From: Flavobacterium sp. Root186
GTDB lineage: Bacteria; Bacteroidota; Bacteroidia; Flavobacteriales; Flavobacteriaceae
Length of the DNA stretch: 64,000 bases
Direction: 5' to 3'
Assembly: GCF_001428525.1 (NCBI RefSeq)
Contig: NZ_LMHW01000011.1
Coordinates: 1 to 64,000, forward strand
In this document: positions 34,621 through 43,908 of the stretch, in pieces
Numbering within the stretch: position 1 is the first letter of the stretch
How the letters are laid out: each line of letters opens with the position of its first letter
Translations under genes and position numbers: made by a program
Notes under the pieces: model-generated
Seen by the model: the letters and a program-made list of their open reading frames with translations, nothing else
What the model was told of the DNA's origin: nothing
Database searches by the model: none

Positions 34621-36252
34621 ATGAAAACAAAAAAAATATTTTACACGGTTCTTATGATCGCATTGCCATTTGTTTGGACTAGTTGTAGTGATCTTTTAGA
34701 TGTCGAACCAGAAGATCAAATCACAAAAGAGAATTTCTATAAATCAGAATCAGATTTTCAGTCGGCAACAGGCCCGCTTTATAACAGAGTTTGGTTTGAC
34801 TTTAATGATAAATTCTATTACGGTTTAGGCGACGGACGTTCAGATAATTTGTACGCTCCCTATTCTGATTACGTTTATCCGTTTACAGATTTATCTGAAA
34901 CAGGATTAACCGGACCTTTAGTTTCGGCTTGGGGATCTTTATACAATGTTGTACAGCAGTCAAACAACGTTATTATCGGTATTTCCGATAGTAAAGTAGA
35001 CGAAAGCGTTAAAAACAAATATATCGCCGAAGCACGTTTTATGAGAGGAACCGCTTATTGGTATTTAGCCTCTTTATGGGGAGATGTAATTATTTCTACA
35101 GACCCGAGAGAATTGGTTAAAAATCCAATTGTAAACAAAAATCCATTAAAAGATGTTTACGAATTTGCCATTCGCGATTTAGAATTTGCAGCAAAATATC
35201 TGCCGGAAACTGCAGGACAAGCCGGACGTTTAACAAAATACAGTGCATTCGGAATGCTGTCTCGTGTTTACTTATCATATTCGGGAGTAAGCGACAATCC
35301 AAACAGCGGATCAAGAAATCAGCAATATTTAGATTTAGCCAAAAAAGCAGCCGAAAAAGTAATTACTTCAGGGCCATACAGTTTAATGACAAACTACGCT
35401 GATTTGTTTATGATTGATAACAACAACAATACAGAATCGATGTTTGCCCTGCAATGGGTTCCAAACGGAGATTATGGAGTTATTAATACACATCAGGCTT
35501 ATTTTGCTTTAGGTTCTGATATTACAGGAGATGATGCAGCCTGGGGTTACTGGACAAGAGCTTCGAATGATGTTTTAAAAGAATACGAATCAAAAGATCT
35601 TCGTCGTAAAGCAACCTGGATGGGTGATGATGATTTCTATCCGGAAATCAACAAATCAAACGGAGGTTATACAGTTGATCACGCAAAAGAATTCTTAACC
35701 GTAAAAAAAGGAGTTGTAGGTTCTACAAAAGACAATTCAAAAATTAGCCGTATGAACTCCGCTTTAAATACTTATATGCTGCGTTTAGGAGAAGTATATT
35801 TAAATTATGCCGAAGCTGCTTTAGGAAACAACGCTTCAACAGCAGATGCACTTGCTTTAGATGGCGTAAACAAACTTCGTGTTCGTGCAGGTCTTGACCC
35901 AAAAACGACTTTAACCTACGCTGATATCATTCATGAAAGAAGAGTTGAATTAGCAATGGAAGGACAATATTGGTACGATTTAGTGAGACGCGCTTATTAC
36001 AAACAGCAAGAAGTTATTAACTACGTAACAGCACAAAATCGCGGTACAATTGAGCCCATTCTTTATGATTCAGCAACAAATACGGTATCTATAGACCCTG
36101 CAAGAAGCAGCAGTCCGCGTTCTATTGGCGTAATCGATGCTACAATTTTCCTTCTGCCTTATCCGGAATCAGAACTGGTTCAGAATCCATTGTTGAGAGA
36201 AAATCCGGTTCCATATCAATTTACAGAAGAAAAAATAACAGACTTGTTCTAG
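34621..36252 (+). CDS. SusD-like surface glycan-binding lipoprotein (xylan locus)
   Basis: This is a protein of about 543 residues with start at 34621 (MKTKKIFYTVLMIALPF). The nine-codon upstream extension overlaps the susC end and would spoil the signal. The lipobox has Cys22 (VWTSC). RagB/SusD features are the early DLLDVEPEDQITKENFYKSE, the TPR-like ARFMRGTAYWYLASLWGDV, AFGMLSRVYLSYSG, and the late LRLGEVYLNYAEAAL with RRVELAMEGQYWYDLVR. It forms the lid of the SusC pore at the cell surface and holds the glycan. It is co-transcribed with susC. Confidence 0.96.
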   Translation: MKTKKIFYTVLMIALPFVWTSCSDLLDVEPEDQITKENFYKSESDFQSATGPLYNRVWFDFNDKFYYGLGDGRSDNLYAPYSDYVYPFTDLSETGLTGPLVSAWGSLYNVVQQSNNVIIGISDSKVDESVKNKYIAEARFMRGTAYWYLASLWGDVIISTDPRELVKNPIVNKNPLKDVYEFAIRDLEFAAKYLPETAGQAGRLTKYSAFGMLSRVYLSYSGVSDNPNSGSRNQQYLDLAKKAAEKVITSGPYSLMTNYADLFMIDNNNNTESMFALQWVPNGDYGVINTHQAYFALGSDITGDDAAWGYWTRASNDVLKEYESKDLRRKATWMGDDDFYPEINKSNGGYTVDHAKEFLTVKKGVVGSTKDNSKISRMNSALNTYMLRLGEVYLNYAEAALGNNASTADALALDGVNKLRVRAGLDPKTTLTYADIIHERRVELAMEGQYWYDLVRRAYYKQQEVINYVTAQNRGTIEPILYDSATNTVSIDPARSSSPRSIGVIDATIFLLPYPESELVQNPLLRENPVPYQFTEEKITDLF

Positions 36253-36286
36253 TATTTTGAAAAACAACAATCTAAAAAATATTAAT

Positions 36287-37654
36287 ATGAAATATATTTT
36301 AAATAAAAAATATTGGGCACCCATCGCACTGCTGGGAATAATGTTCTTTAGTACGCTATTTACTTCTTGTGACAATAACGATTCTGAAGGCGGAACCATA
36401 ACCATATCAAAAGTTTTTCTGGAAGATGTAAACTCATCTGTTCCGGATAGAGAAGTGACTTTTGCCCGTTTAGGACAAGCTTTACGTATACAAGGTTCTG
36501 GTTTTACAGGTTTAAAAAGAGTGTACATCAACGGATATTTAACTTACTTCAATGTAGTTTTTGTATCTGATAATTCGATGCTGATCAATGTTTCTGCCGA
36601 TACACCAATTTTAGAGGCAGATCCATCTGTAAGAAACACTATAAGATTTGTAAACGATAATAATGAAACTACATTTTCATTTGAAATTCGTTCAGGAAAA
36701 CCTGCAATCACAAACATTTCAAACACAATGCCTAATGCTGGAGAAACCATAACTGTTTCAGGAACAGGTTTAACCGAAGTAAGTAAAGTAGTTTTCCCGG
36801 GAAATATCGAAGTAACAACAGGAATCACTTCAGATGAAGACGGTGAGTTTTTTACCGTGGTTGTACCAAATGGAGTTTCAGACAACGGAGGTTCGTTATT
36901 TGCAGAAACTTCAAACGGAGGTGTTTATTCGCCGGCATACTTCAACTTTAAAAAAGGTGTTTTACTAGATTTTGACGGAAGAGGACAGCACGGTTATTGG
37001 GGAACTTCTACGAGTATGATCCAGCCAGAAGATTTAGAATCACTTGCTTTAGGGACAGGAAATATTTCACAAGGGAAATACATACCGCACCGTCCGGCAA
37101 GAATTGCTTCTTTTGATGCGGCTAAAAACAGATGTTCTGAAGTTTGGACAGCAGGAAACGGAGTCGATAACTGGAGAACACAATTAACACCCTATATTCC
37201 GGCAAGCACACCGCTGGACAAAGTAGCATTACAGTTTGATGTATACGTTCCCGATGCCTGGAAAGATTCCGGATTCTTAAAAATATGCATGGTTAATAAT
37301 TTTAATGGAGGAGAATGGACAGGAGCTGTTTATAATTATGTGCCGTGGATTGTTGACGGAAAATCGGTTGCTTTTCAAACTACAGGATGGACAACGGTTA
37401 CTATTCCGCTAAATAAATTTTATGCATGGTCTAAAGAAGCATTCACTTTTGAAACAGTTTTAGCATATCGTGAAGCTGCAACGTATCAAAATTTCGGCTT
37501 TTTCTTTGAAAATTCTGATGTAAAACTAAAAGACGTTACAGGAACTGCAAGTGAAGTAGAATTTGCTTCAAAACCAACTTCAGTAAAAGTGTACACAGAC
37601 AACTGGAGAATTGTATCCTTAGATACTCCGGTTTACAATGATTTTGCTAACTAA
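36287..37654 (+). CDS. IPT/TIG-domain surface glycan-binding lipoprotein (SGBP)
   Basis: This is a lipoprotein of about 455 residues. I use the ATG at 36287, since the longer frame begins at a TTG and lacks a signal. The lipobox has Cys28 (TLFTSC), followed by acidic residues (DNNDSEGG) as in surface-exposed Bacteroidetes lipoproteins. Two Ig-like IPT/TIG domains lie at about 40-125 and 126-215 (ISKVFLEDVN; PAITNISNTMPNAGETITVSG). A C-terminal glycan-binding domain begins near LLDFDGRGQHGYWG and has many Trp and aromatic residues. It fills the SusE/SGBP-B position after SusD and would capture xylan at the surface. Confidence 0.88.
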   Translation: MKYILNKKYWAPIALLGIMFFSTLFTSCDNNDSEGGTITISKVFLEDVNSSVPDREVTFARLGQALRIQGSGFTGLKRVYINGYLTYFNVVFVSDNSMLINVSADTPILEADPSVRNTIRFVNDNNETTFSFEIRSGKPAITNISNTMPNAGETITVSGTGLTEVSKVVFPGNIEVTTGITSDEDGEFFTVVVPNGVSDNGGSLFAETSNGGVYSPAYFNFKKGVLLDFDGRGQHGYWGTSTSMIQPEDLESLALGTGNISQGKYIPHRPARIASFDAAKNRCSEVWTAGNGVDNWRTQLTPYIPASTPLDKVALQFDVYVPDAWKDSGFLKICMVNNFNGGEWTGAVYNYVPWIVDGKSVAFQTTGWTTVTIPLNKFYAWSKEAFTFETVLAYREAATYQNFGFFFENSDVKLKDVTGTASEVEFASKPTSVKVYTDNWRIVSLDTPVYNDFAN

Positions 37655-37666
37655 AAAAATACCAAA

Positions 37667-39865
37667 ATGAAATATAAATATATAATACCAGTAATTGCTT
37701 CATCCTTAATGCTTCTGGCATCCTGTGATGATAATTTAATGGAATGGGAAAAAGATCCTGAGCATGGCGAGGTTACAGGAGCAGAACTTCCATTAGAATT
37801 AGTAGAAAAAATAAGCCGATACGAGCCTTTGAAAACCTACACAGATTTTGTTTTAGGAAACGGAATTGGTGCCGATTTATACATGACCGATGCAGCCTAT
37901 CGTAAAATTGTGAACGATAACTTTGATGAGGTTACGCCGGGTTATGAAATGAAACACGGAGCAATGGTAAACTCTAAAGGTGAAATTAATTTTAGCAATG
38001 TAGATGCCTTTATTGCCGAAACAAAAAAAGCAGGATTAAAAGTTTTCGGTCATACTCTGGTTTGGCATTCGAATCAAAATGCGAGTTATTTAAACAGTAT
38101 TATTGCGCCAACTGTAATTCCCGGTTCAAGCGGAACGAATACATTAGATGTAGCAGGTTTAAAAAACGGAACATTTACAAACTGGGCAAGAAACAATCCC
38201 GGAAAAGGAATTTCTATTGTGGCAAATGAAGGACTTGCAACGGGTTCGCAAGCTATTAAATTAGAATCAAGTGCGACATCTGCAGCGGCTTATAGTCTGC
38301 AGTTAACCTCTCCGAATGTATCGATTGTAAGCGGTCACAATTATGAGATTTCTTTTTACATTAAATCAGATGTAACCGGAAAAGGACGTATTTCTTTCAA
38401 CGCTTCATTAACCAACCAATATCCGTATAAAGACTGGTTCAGCACGGGCGGATCTTGGACAGAAGCTTTTGCAACAACATCAGCATGGCAGCAGGTTAAA
38501 ATTAAATTAGCTCCCGGAGATTTTGTTGGCGGAAGCACCAATTTCAAGTTCAATATCGATTTAGGATATCTGCCAAATGTGACGTATTTAATTGATGTAA
38601 ATACGATTGCAGTTGTAGATCTTGATGCCGCAGCAACAGTTACAAATTTGGTTGCCAATGGTAATTTTAATACAGATATTAGCGGATGGTCAAAATACAA
38701 TGGTGCTAATGATGCTTTAAGCGCTGCAGGTGCAGCCAATGCATATGAAGGAAACGGAGCGATGAAAGTTGTAAACGCAACTTCGGATGCAGCAAATCAA
38801 TGGAAAACACAGATTCATGCTGATTTTACATCAGTCTTAACATCAGGAAAAGAATATACAATTTCGTATATGATTCGTTCTGAAGCAACTGGTTCTGTAC
38901 GATGTTCAACAACAGGAACAACAGCTCATTATCAAGGAGATCAGGCAACAACGCCAACATGGAAATTAGTGGAATGGAAATTTACCGGAAATGGAACAGA
39001 AACAGGTTTAAACTTTGATTTAGGAGGAACTGCCGGAACTTATTACATAGATAATGTTTCAGTAACGGATGGATCATCAGGCGGAGGACCAACAGCACCA
39101 ATAACCATCGATAAAACCGATGCCGAGAAAACAAAAATCATTGGAGACGCAATGGCCGACTGGATTTCTAAAATGATGACACACTACAAAACAAGCGTTT
39201 TTGCCTGGGATGTTGTAAATGAACCAATGAAAGAAGACGGAACATTAAGAACAGGAAATGAAAGTGATACCGCAGCTGATTATTTTTCATGGATAAAACA
39301 CCTAGGAAAAGATTACGCTGTAACGGCATTCAAAATGGCCCGTCAATACGGAAATGCAACAGACAAACTTTTTATCAACGATTATAACCTAGAATCGAGA
39401 TTAGACAAATGCGACGGATTGATTCAATATGTTGAATATATAGAAAGTCAGGGCGGAAAAGTAGACGGAATAGGCACGCAAATGCATATTGGTTTAACTA
39501 CAGATAAAGATAAAATTGCTCAAATGTTCCAAAAACTGGCAGCAACAGGAAAATTGATTAAAATTTCTGAATTAGATGTTCGATTAGGAACAAATGCTCC
39601 AACCGTTGCACAGCAGGCATCACAGGCAGAAATGTATCAGTATGTGGTGGATATGTATAAAAAACATATTCCGGCAGCGCAGCAATACGGTATTACAGTT
39701 TGGGGAGTTTCTGATAACTCTAAAGAGCATGAATTCTGGCTTCCGGACGAATCTCCAAATCTTTGGGATGCAAATTACGTTCGTAAACACGCCTATAAAG
39801 GAACCGCTGATGGTCTTGCAGGAAAAGATGTAAGTAAAGATTTTTCAGGAGAGTTGGTTAAGTAA
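37667..39865 (+). CDS. GH10 endo-xylanase with two CBMs inserted in the barrel, surface lipoprotein
   Basis: This 732-residue protein has a lipobox at Cys20 (LMLLASC) followed by acidic residues (DDNLMEWEKD), suggesting surface exposure. The GH10 barrel begins at about residue 55 (TDFVLGNGIGADLYM, HGAMVNSKG, FGHTLVWHSNQNASYL). It is interrupted at about 148-475 by two beta-sandwich modules of CBM4/9/22 type (LKNGTFTNWARNN; LVANGNFNTDISGWSKYNG). It resumes at ITIDKTDAEKTKIIGDAM. Acid/base Glu519 is in FAWDVVNEPMKEDG and nucleophile Glu635 is in IKISELDVRLG. This inserted-CBM layout is known in xylanases of Bacteroidetes xylan loci, which act on polymeric xylan at the surface. It follows the SGBP gene by 12 bp. 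Confidence 0.95.
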   Translation: MKYKYIIPVIASSLMLLASCDDNLMEWEKDPEHGEVTGAELPLELVEKISRYEPLKTYTDFVLGNGIGADLYMTDAAYRKIVNDNFDEVTPGYEMKHGAMVNSKGEINFSNVDAFIAETKKAGLKVFGHTLVWHSNQNASYLNSIIAPTVIPGSSGTNTLDVAGLKNGTFTNWARNNPGKGISIVANEGLATGSQAIKLESSATSAAAYSLQLTSPNVSIVSGHNYEISFYIKSDVTGKGRISFNASLTNQYPYKDWFSTGGSWTEAFATTSAWQQVKIKLAPGDFVGGSTNFKFNIDLGYLPNVTYLIDVNTIAVVDLDAAATVTNLVANGNFNTDISGWSKYNGANDALSAAGAANAYEGNGAMKVVNATSDAANQWKTQIHADFTSVLTSGKEYTISYMIRSEATGSVRCSTTGTTAHYQGDQATTPTWKLVEWKFTGNGTETGLNFDLGGTAGTYYIDNVSVTDGSSGGGPTAPITIDKTDAEKTKIIGDAMADWISKMMTHYKTSVFAWDVVNEPMKEDGTLRTGNESDTAADYFSWIKHLGKDYAVTAFKMARQYGNATDKLFINDYNLESRLDKCDGLIQYVEYIESQGGKVDGIGTQMHIGLTTDKDKIAQMFQKLAATGKLIKISELDVRLGTNAPTVAQQASQAEMYQYVVDMYKKHIPAAQQYGITVWGVSDNSKEHEFWLPDESPNLWDANYVRKHAYKGTADGLAGKDVSKDFSGELVK

Positions 39866-39879
39866 GTTAAGTGTAGTCT

Positions 39880-39931
39880 TAATCCATAATATGAATCCGA
39901 AAGGATTTGTATTATGGATTATTTGTTTTTA
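39880..39931 (+). terminator. Long hairpin with T-rich tail after GH10
   Basis: AATCCATAATATGAATCC pairs with GGATTTGTATTATGGATT around GAAA, followed by ATTTGTTTTT. It sits between the GH10 and GH35 genes and may end or attenuate the susC operon transcript. No clear promoter is visible after it. Confidence 0.75.
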
Positions 39932-39947
39932 ATTTTAAAATAATCAG

Positions 39948-41576
39948 ATGTTTACGTTCCCAAAAAATACAATTGTTTTCTTGTTTTTTGCTTTTTTACA
40001 ATTCGGATATGCTCAGGAAAAAATACCGCATCTTCAAAAAAAAGGAAATAAAACACAGCTCATTGTCAACGACAAACCTTTCATTATTCGCGGTGGAGAA
40101 TTAGGCAATTCTTCGGCAACTACTATGGAAAGTATGGAACCCATTTGGGAAAAATTGACAAACATGAACCTCAACACGGTTTTAACTCCGGTTTACTGGG
40201 AATTAATAGAAAAGGAAGAAGGTAATTTTGATTTTTCGTTAGTGGATAATTTGATTTTAAGAGCCCGAAAAGAAAACCTAAAACTCGTATTTCTTTGGTT
40301 CGGATCATGGAAAAACAGCATGTCAAGCCATGCACCGGAATGGGTAAAATTAAACCAGAAAAAATATCCGAGAATAAAAGACGACAAAAATAAAAGTCAT
40401 GAAATTCTAACACCTTTTAGCGAAGAAAACCTGCAAGCCGATTTAAAAGCTTTTCAAAAACTAATGTCCCACATTAAAGATTTCGACCAAAAAGAACAAA
40501 CTGTAATTATGGTTCAGGTCGAAAACGAAATCGGAATGCTGCCAATCGCCAGAGATTATTATCCTTTAGCCAATGAAGCTTTCAAAAAAGAAGTTCCAAA
40601 AGAATTCATTCAATATTTACAGAAAAATAAAGAAAAACTAGTTCCTGAATTCTCAGCAATCTGGAAGAAAAACGGATTTAAAACAACTGGAAACTGGGAA
40701 GAAATCTTCGGAAAAAGCCTTCAGACCGATGAGGTTTTCATGGCTTGGTATTTTTCAAAATTCACCAATACTATTGCCAAAGCCGGAAAAGACGCTTACC
40801 CAATTCCGATGTTTGTAAACGCAGCTTTAAATGCGCCAGAAAAAAAGCCCGGAGAATATCCAAGCGCAGGTCCGCTGCCGCACGTAATGGATGTTTGGAA
40901 AGCAGCCGGAAACTCGATAGATTTTCTTTCACCGGACTTTTATAATCCGTCATTCAAACAATGGAATGATTTATTTACACGACAAGGCGATCCGTTATTT
41001 ATTCCCGAACATCGTTTTGATGAAACTGCACCTTTTAAAGGTTTATACGCAATTGGACATTATGAAGCCATTGGTTTTTCGCCTTTTTCGATAGAATCTG
41101 TAACCGATGCCAAAAAAGAACCACTCGGAAAAATTTACGATTTAGTACAGCAGTTAACACCAACTATTGAAGCCAATAAAGGACAAGGAAAAATAGACGG
41201 CGTTTTGTTAGATAAAGAAAACAATACACAGATAGTTAATTTAGGAAACTACGAATTTACCTTTAAACACGATTACACCTTAAATTGGTCAGACGGCGCA
41301 AAAGCAGAAACCTGGCCAGCATCAAGTGCCATAATTATAGAAATCGCACCCAATGAATTTTACATCGCAGGTTCCGGAATTGTTGTGACTTTTAAACCTT
41401 TAAAAAACAAAAACGGCAACGCAGGAATATTAAAAACAGATCAGGGAAAATTTGAAAACGAAAAATGGAGAACCATCAGGCATTTCAACGGAGATCAAAC
41501 CCATCAGGGAAGGCATCTGAGAATTTCAGCAGGCGATTATGAAATTCAAAAAATAAAACTATACATTTATGATTAG
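39948..41576 (+). CDS. GH35 beta-galactosidase-like enzyme with DUF5597-type C-terminus
   Basis: This 542-residue secreted protein has a signal peptide (TIVFLFFAFLQFGYAQ) and a GH35/GH42-like TIM barrel (IIRGGELGNSSATTMESMEPIWEKLTNMNLNTVLTPVYW, FLWFGSWKNSM). The acid/base Glu is in VMVQVENEIGML and the probable nucleophile Glu is in PLFIPEHRFDE. The C-terminal beta-domain (about 400-540) resembles the DUF5597 domain found with this GH35 subgroup. It would remove terminal beta-galactose. In a xylan locus its target could be the galactose that caps some arabinoxylan side chains. Family confidence is good, but substrate is inferred. Confidence 0.85.
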   Translation: MFTFPKNTIVFLFFAFLQFGYAQEKIPHLQKKGNKTQLIVNDKPFIIRGGELGNSSATTMESMEPIWEKLTNMNLNTVLTPVYWELIEKEEGNFDFSLVDNLILRARKENLKLVFLWFGSWKNSMSSHAPEWVKLNQKKYPRIKDDKNKSHEILTPFSEENLQADLKAFQKLMSHIKDFDQKEQTVIMVQVENEIGMLPIARDYYPLANEAFKKEVPKEFIQYLQKNKEKLVPEFSAIWKKNGFKTTGNWEEIFGKSLQTDEVFMAWYFSKFTNTIAKAGKDAYPIPMFVNAALNAPEKKPGEYPSAGPLPHVMDVWKAAGNSIDFLSPDFYNPSFKQWNDLFTRQGDPLFIPEHRFDETAPFKGLYAIGHYEAIGFSPFSIESVTDAKKEPLGKIYDLVQQLTPTIEANKGQGKIDGVLLDKENNTQIVNLGNYEFTFKHDYTLNWSDGAKAETWPASSAIIIEIAPNEFYIAGSGIVVTFKPLKNKNGNAGILKTDQGKFENEKWRTIRHFNGDQTHQGRHLRISAGDYEIQKIKLYIYD

Positions 41577-41717
41577 TTTTTTTCGCCACGAATTTCACGA
41601 ATTGGCACTAATTTTTTAATATTAAATTCAATTTCACAAATCAAAAAAATCGTGAAATTCTATAAATAACACAAAGTAGAGATTAGTGCCAATTCGTGAA
41701 ATTTGTGGCGAAAAAAA
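41577..41717. repeat. Inverted repeat with ~36-bp arms between GH35 and esterase
   Basis: The arm 41577-41612 (CGCCACGAATTTCACGAATT core) is complementary, with about one mismatch, to 41682-41717. The intervening 69 bp also contain short copies of the same words (TTTCACAAAT, CGTGAAATTC). Confidence 0.88.
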
Positions 41718-41772
41718 TCAGCATCAATTCGTACAATCTGTATAATCCGTGGGCAAAAACAAACAATATTAT

Positions 41773-43686
41773 ATGAGAAAAACAATAGTACTAATTGCAT
41801 TAGCGATAGGTTTTGCAGCCAATGCTCAAATAAAACTCCCAAGACTAATAAGCGACGGAATGATATTGCAGCGCGATACAAAAGTCAATATCTGGGGCTG
41901 GGCGTCACCAAAAGAAAAAATCGAGCTTGATTTCAATCACAAAATATACAAAACTACTACCTCCGAAGACGGAAAATGGTTAATCGAACTTCCATCACAA
42001 AAAGCAGGCGGACCTTACGAAATGACCTTAAAAGCTTCCAACACAATTACCCTAAAAAATATCCTTTTTGGCGATGTTTGGGTTTGTTCCGGTCAATCAA
42101 ATATGCAGCTGTCGATGGAACGGCTTAAAGATAAATATCAGGAATATATCGCTAAAGCGGAGAATCCAAACATCAGACAATTTCTAGTTCCCAATCAATA
42201 TTTTTTTGAAAGAGAAAATACCGATTTTTCTTCCGGAGAATGGATTGCAGCAAACCCAAACAGCGTTTTGAAATTCTCTGGAGTGGCATATTTTTTCGCT
42301 TTAGAAATCTATGAAAAATATAAAATTCCAATTGGGCTAATCAATTCCTCTTTAGGCGGTTCTCCCGCAGAAGCCTGGATCAGCGAAGAAAACATTAAAA
42401 AATTCCCGGATTATTATCAGGAATATTTAAGATTTAAAGACGGAAGTCTGGAAAAGCAAATCGAGGAAAACGACGATAAAGTAAGTTCAGACTGGGACAA
42501 ACTACTAGATGAAACAGATCCAGGACTAAAAAATAAATGGGCAGCTGAAATCGATAATTCCGATTGGAAAACGATGAACGTTCCCGGATATTGGGCAGAC
42601 GGTGAACTCGGAAATATAAACGGTTCGGTTTGGTTTAAAAAAGAATTTACACTGGAAAAAATAAAAGAAAATCAGGCTAAAATTATTTTAGGAAGAATCG
42701 TCGATGCCGATTCGGTTTTTGTAAACGGAAATTTTGTTGGCACAACTTCCTATCAATATCCGCCGAGAATTTATTCTTTTAATGCCAATATTTTAAAAGA
42801 AGGAAAAAACGAAATTACCGTTCGGGTTATCAGTAATTCGGGAAAAGGCGGTTTTGTATTTGATAAACCATATGAACTAATCATTGGCGATCAAATCCTT
42901 GATTTAAAAGGAATTTGGAAATACAAATTAGGTTCAAAAATGTTACCGCTTCCGGCACAGACCTTCGTCAGATTGAAACCAGTCGGACTTTATAATGCGA
43001 TGATTGCGCCTCTTAAAAATTATACCATAAAAGGCGTGCTTTGGTATCAGGGCGAATCGAGTACCAAAAAGCCATCAGAATATCTTCCTTTAATGGAAAC
43101 CTTGATTGGGAACTGGCGAGCGCAATGGAAACAGGAAAAACTGCCTTTTTTATTCGTTCAGCTGACCAATTATATGGAAACAAAATCAGAACCGGTCGAA
43201 AGTAATTGGGCCGCTTTAAGACAACAGCAACTGAATACCCTAAAAGTTCCTAATACGGGAATGGCTGTAATAATCGATGCAGGCGAGTGGAACGATATTC
43301 ACCCTTTAAACAAATACGATGTTGGGAAAAGATTGTCACTTCAAGCAAGAAAATTGGTTTATGGCGAGAAAAATTTAGTCGCTTCTGGACCGCTTTTCAA
43401 ATCAATAAAAAAAGAAGGGAACAAGTTAATTCTAAGTTTTTCAGATGTTGGAACAGGACTACAAATCAAAAATGGAAATGTATTAAAAGAATTTGCAATC
43501 GCCGGTAATGATGGAAAATTCGTCTGGGCAAAAGCAATTATCGACGGCGATAAAGTTATCGTTAGTAATGATTCCATTTTAAATCCAGAGAAGGTGAGAT
43601 ATGCCTGGGCAGATAATCCGGCAGAAGCCAATTTATACAATAAAGAAAATTTGCCTGCATCGCCTTTTGAAGCAGATATTAAATAA
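41773..43686 (+). CDS. SGNH sialate-O-acetylesterase-like carbohydrate esterase, probable acetyl-xylan esterase
   Basis: This is a secreted protein of about 637 residues. The start is set at 41773 (MRKTIVLIALAIGFAANAQ), and the eight-codon extension adds nothing. The SASA/SGNH catalytic parts are split: block I has Ser in DVWVCSGQSNMQLSM, the Gly/Asn blocks are at SSLGGSPAEAW and GVLWYQGESSTKKPSEY, and the catalytic His is in WNDIHPLNKYDVGKRL. A beta-sandwich domain (about 240-370, with WFKKEFTLEK and DADSVFVNGNFVG) is inserted between them, as in esterases of family CE20-like architecture. In this context it probably deacetylates xylan oligosaccharides. It ends the xylan locus. Confidence 0.85.
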   Translation: MRKTIVLIALAIGFAANAQIKLPRLISDGMILQRDTKVNIWGWASPKEKIELDFNHKIYKTTTSEDGKWLIELPSQKAGGPYEMTLKASNTITLKNILFGDVWVCSGQSNMQLSMERLKDKYQEYIAKAENPNIRQFLVPNQYFFERENTDFSSGEWIAANPNSVLKFSGVAYFFALEIYEKYKIPIGLINSSLGGSPAEAWISEENIKKFPDYYQEYLRFKDGSLEKQIEENDDKVSSDWDKLLDETDPGLKNKWAAEIDNSDWKTMNVPGYWADGELGNINGSVWFKKEFTLEKIKENQAKIILGRIVDADSVFVNGNFVGTTSYQYPPRIYSFNANILKEGKNEITVRVISNSGKGGFVFDKPYELIIGDQILDLKGIWKYKLGSKMLPLPAQTFVRLKPVGLYNAMIAPLKNYTIKGVLWYQGESSTKKPSEYLPLMETLIGNWRAQWKQEKLPFLFVQLTNYMETKSEPVESNWAALRQQQLNTLKVPNTGMAVIIDAGEWNDIHPLNKYDVGKRLSLQARKLVYGEKNLVASGPLFKSIKKEGNKLILSFSDVGTGLQIKNGNVLKEFAIAGNDGKFVWAKAIIDGDKVIVSNDSILNPEKVRYAWADNPAEANLYNKENLPASPFEADIK

Positions 43687-43712
43687 TTTTCAAACCCATT
43701 ATATATATTCAA

Positions 43713-43793
43713 TTGCCTCCAGCTAAAGCAGGAGGCAAGTTATTTACACCCATTTTATTCCGTAGAGACGCACAGCAGTGCGTCTAACACAAC
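43713..43793. repeat. REP-type hairpin pair, direct-repeat copy 1
   Basis: GCCTCC..AAAGCA..GGAGGC (43716-43736) and AGACGCACAGCAGTGCGTCT (43766-43785) are joined by a spacer that includes TTTACACCCATTTTATTC. The whole unit of about 75 bp recurs in the same orientation at 44685-44759, on the other side of the transferase gene. Confidence 0.85.
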
Positions 43794-43908
43794 GGATAGC
43801 ACTAATTTAAAGATTTGTAGTTTGTTTTTTAAATAGTAAAAATTCAGGTTTTCGAAAATGTTATCTTTATAAATTAAATAAAACCTTCTCTTTTTAAATT
43901 TATAAACC

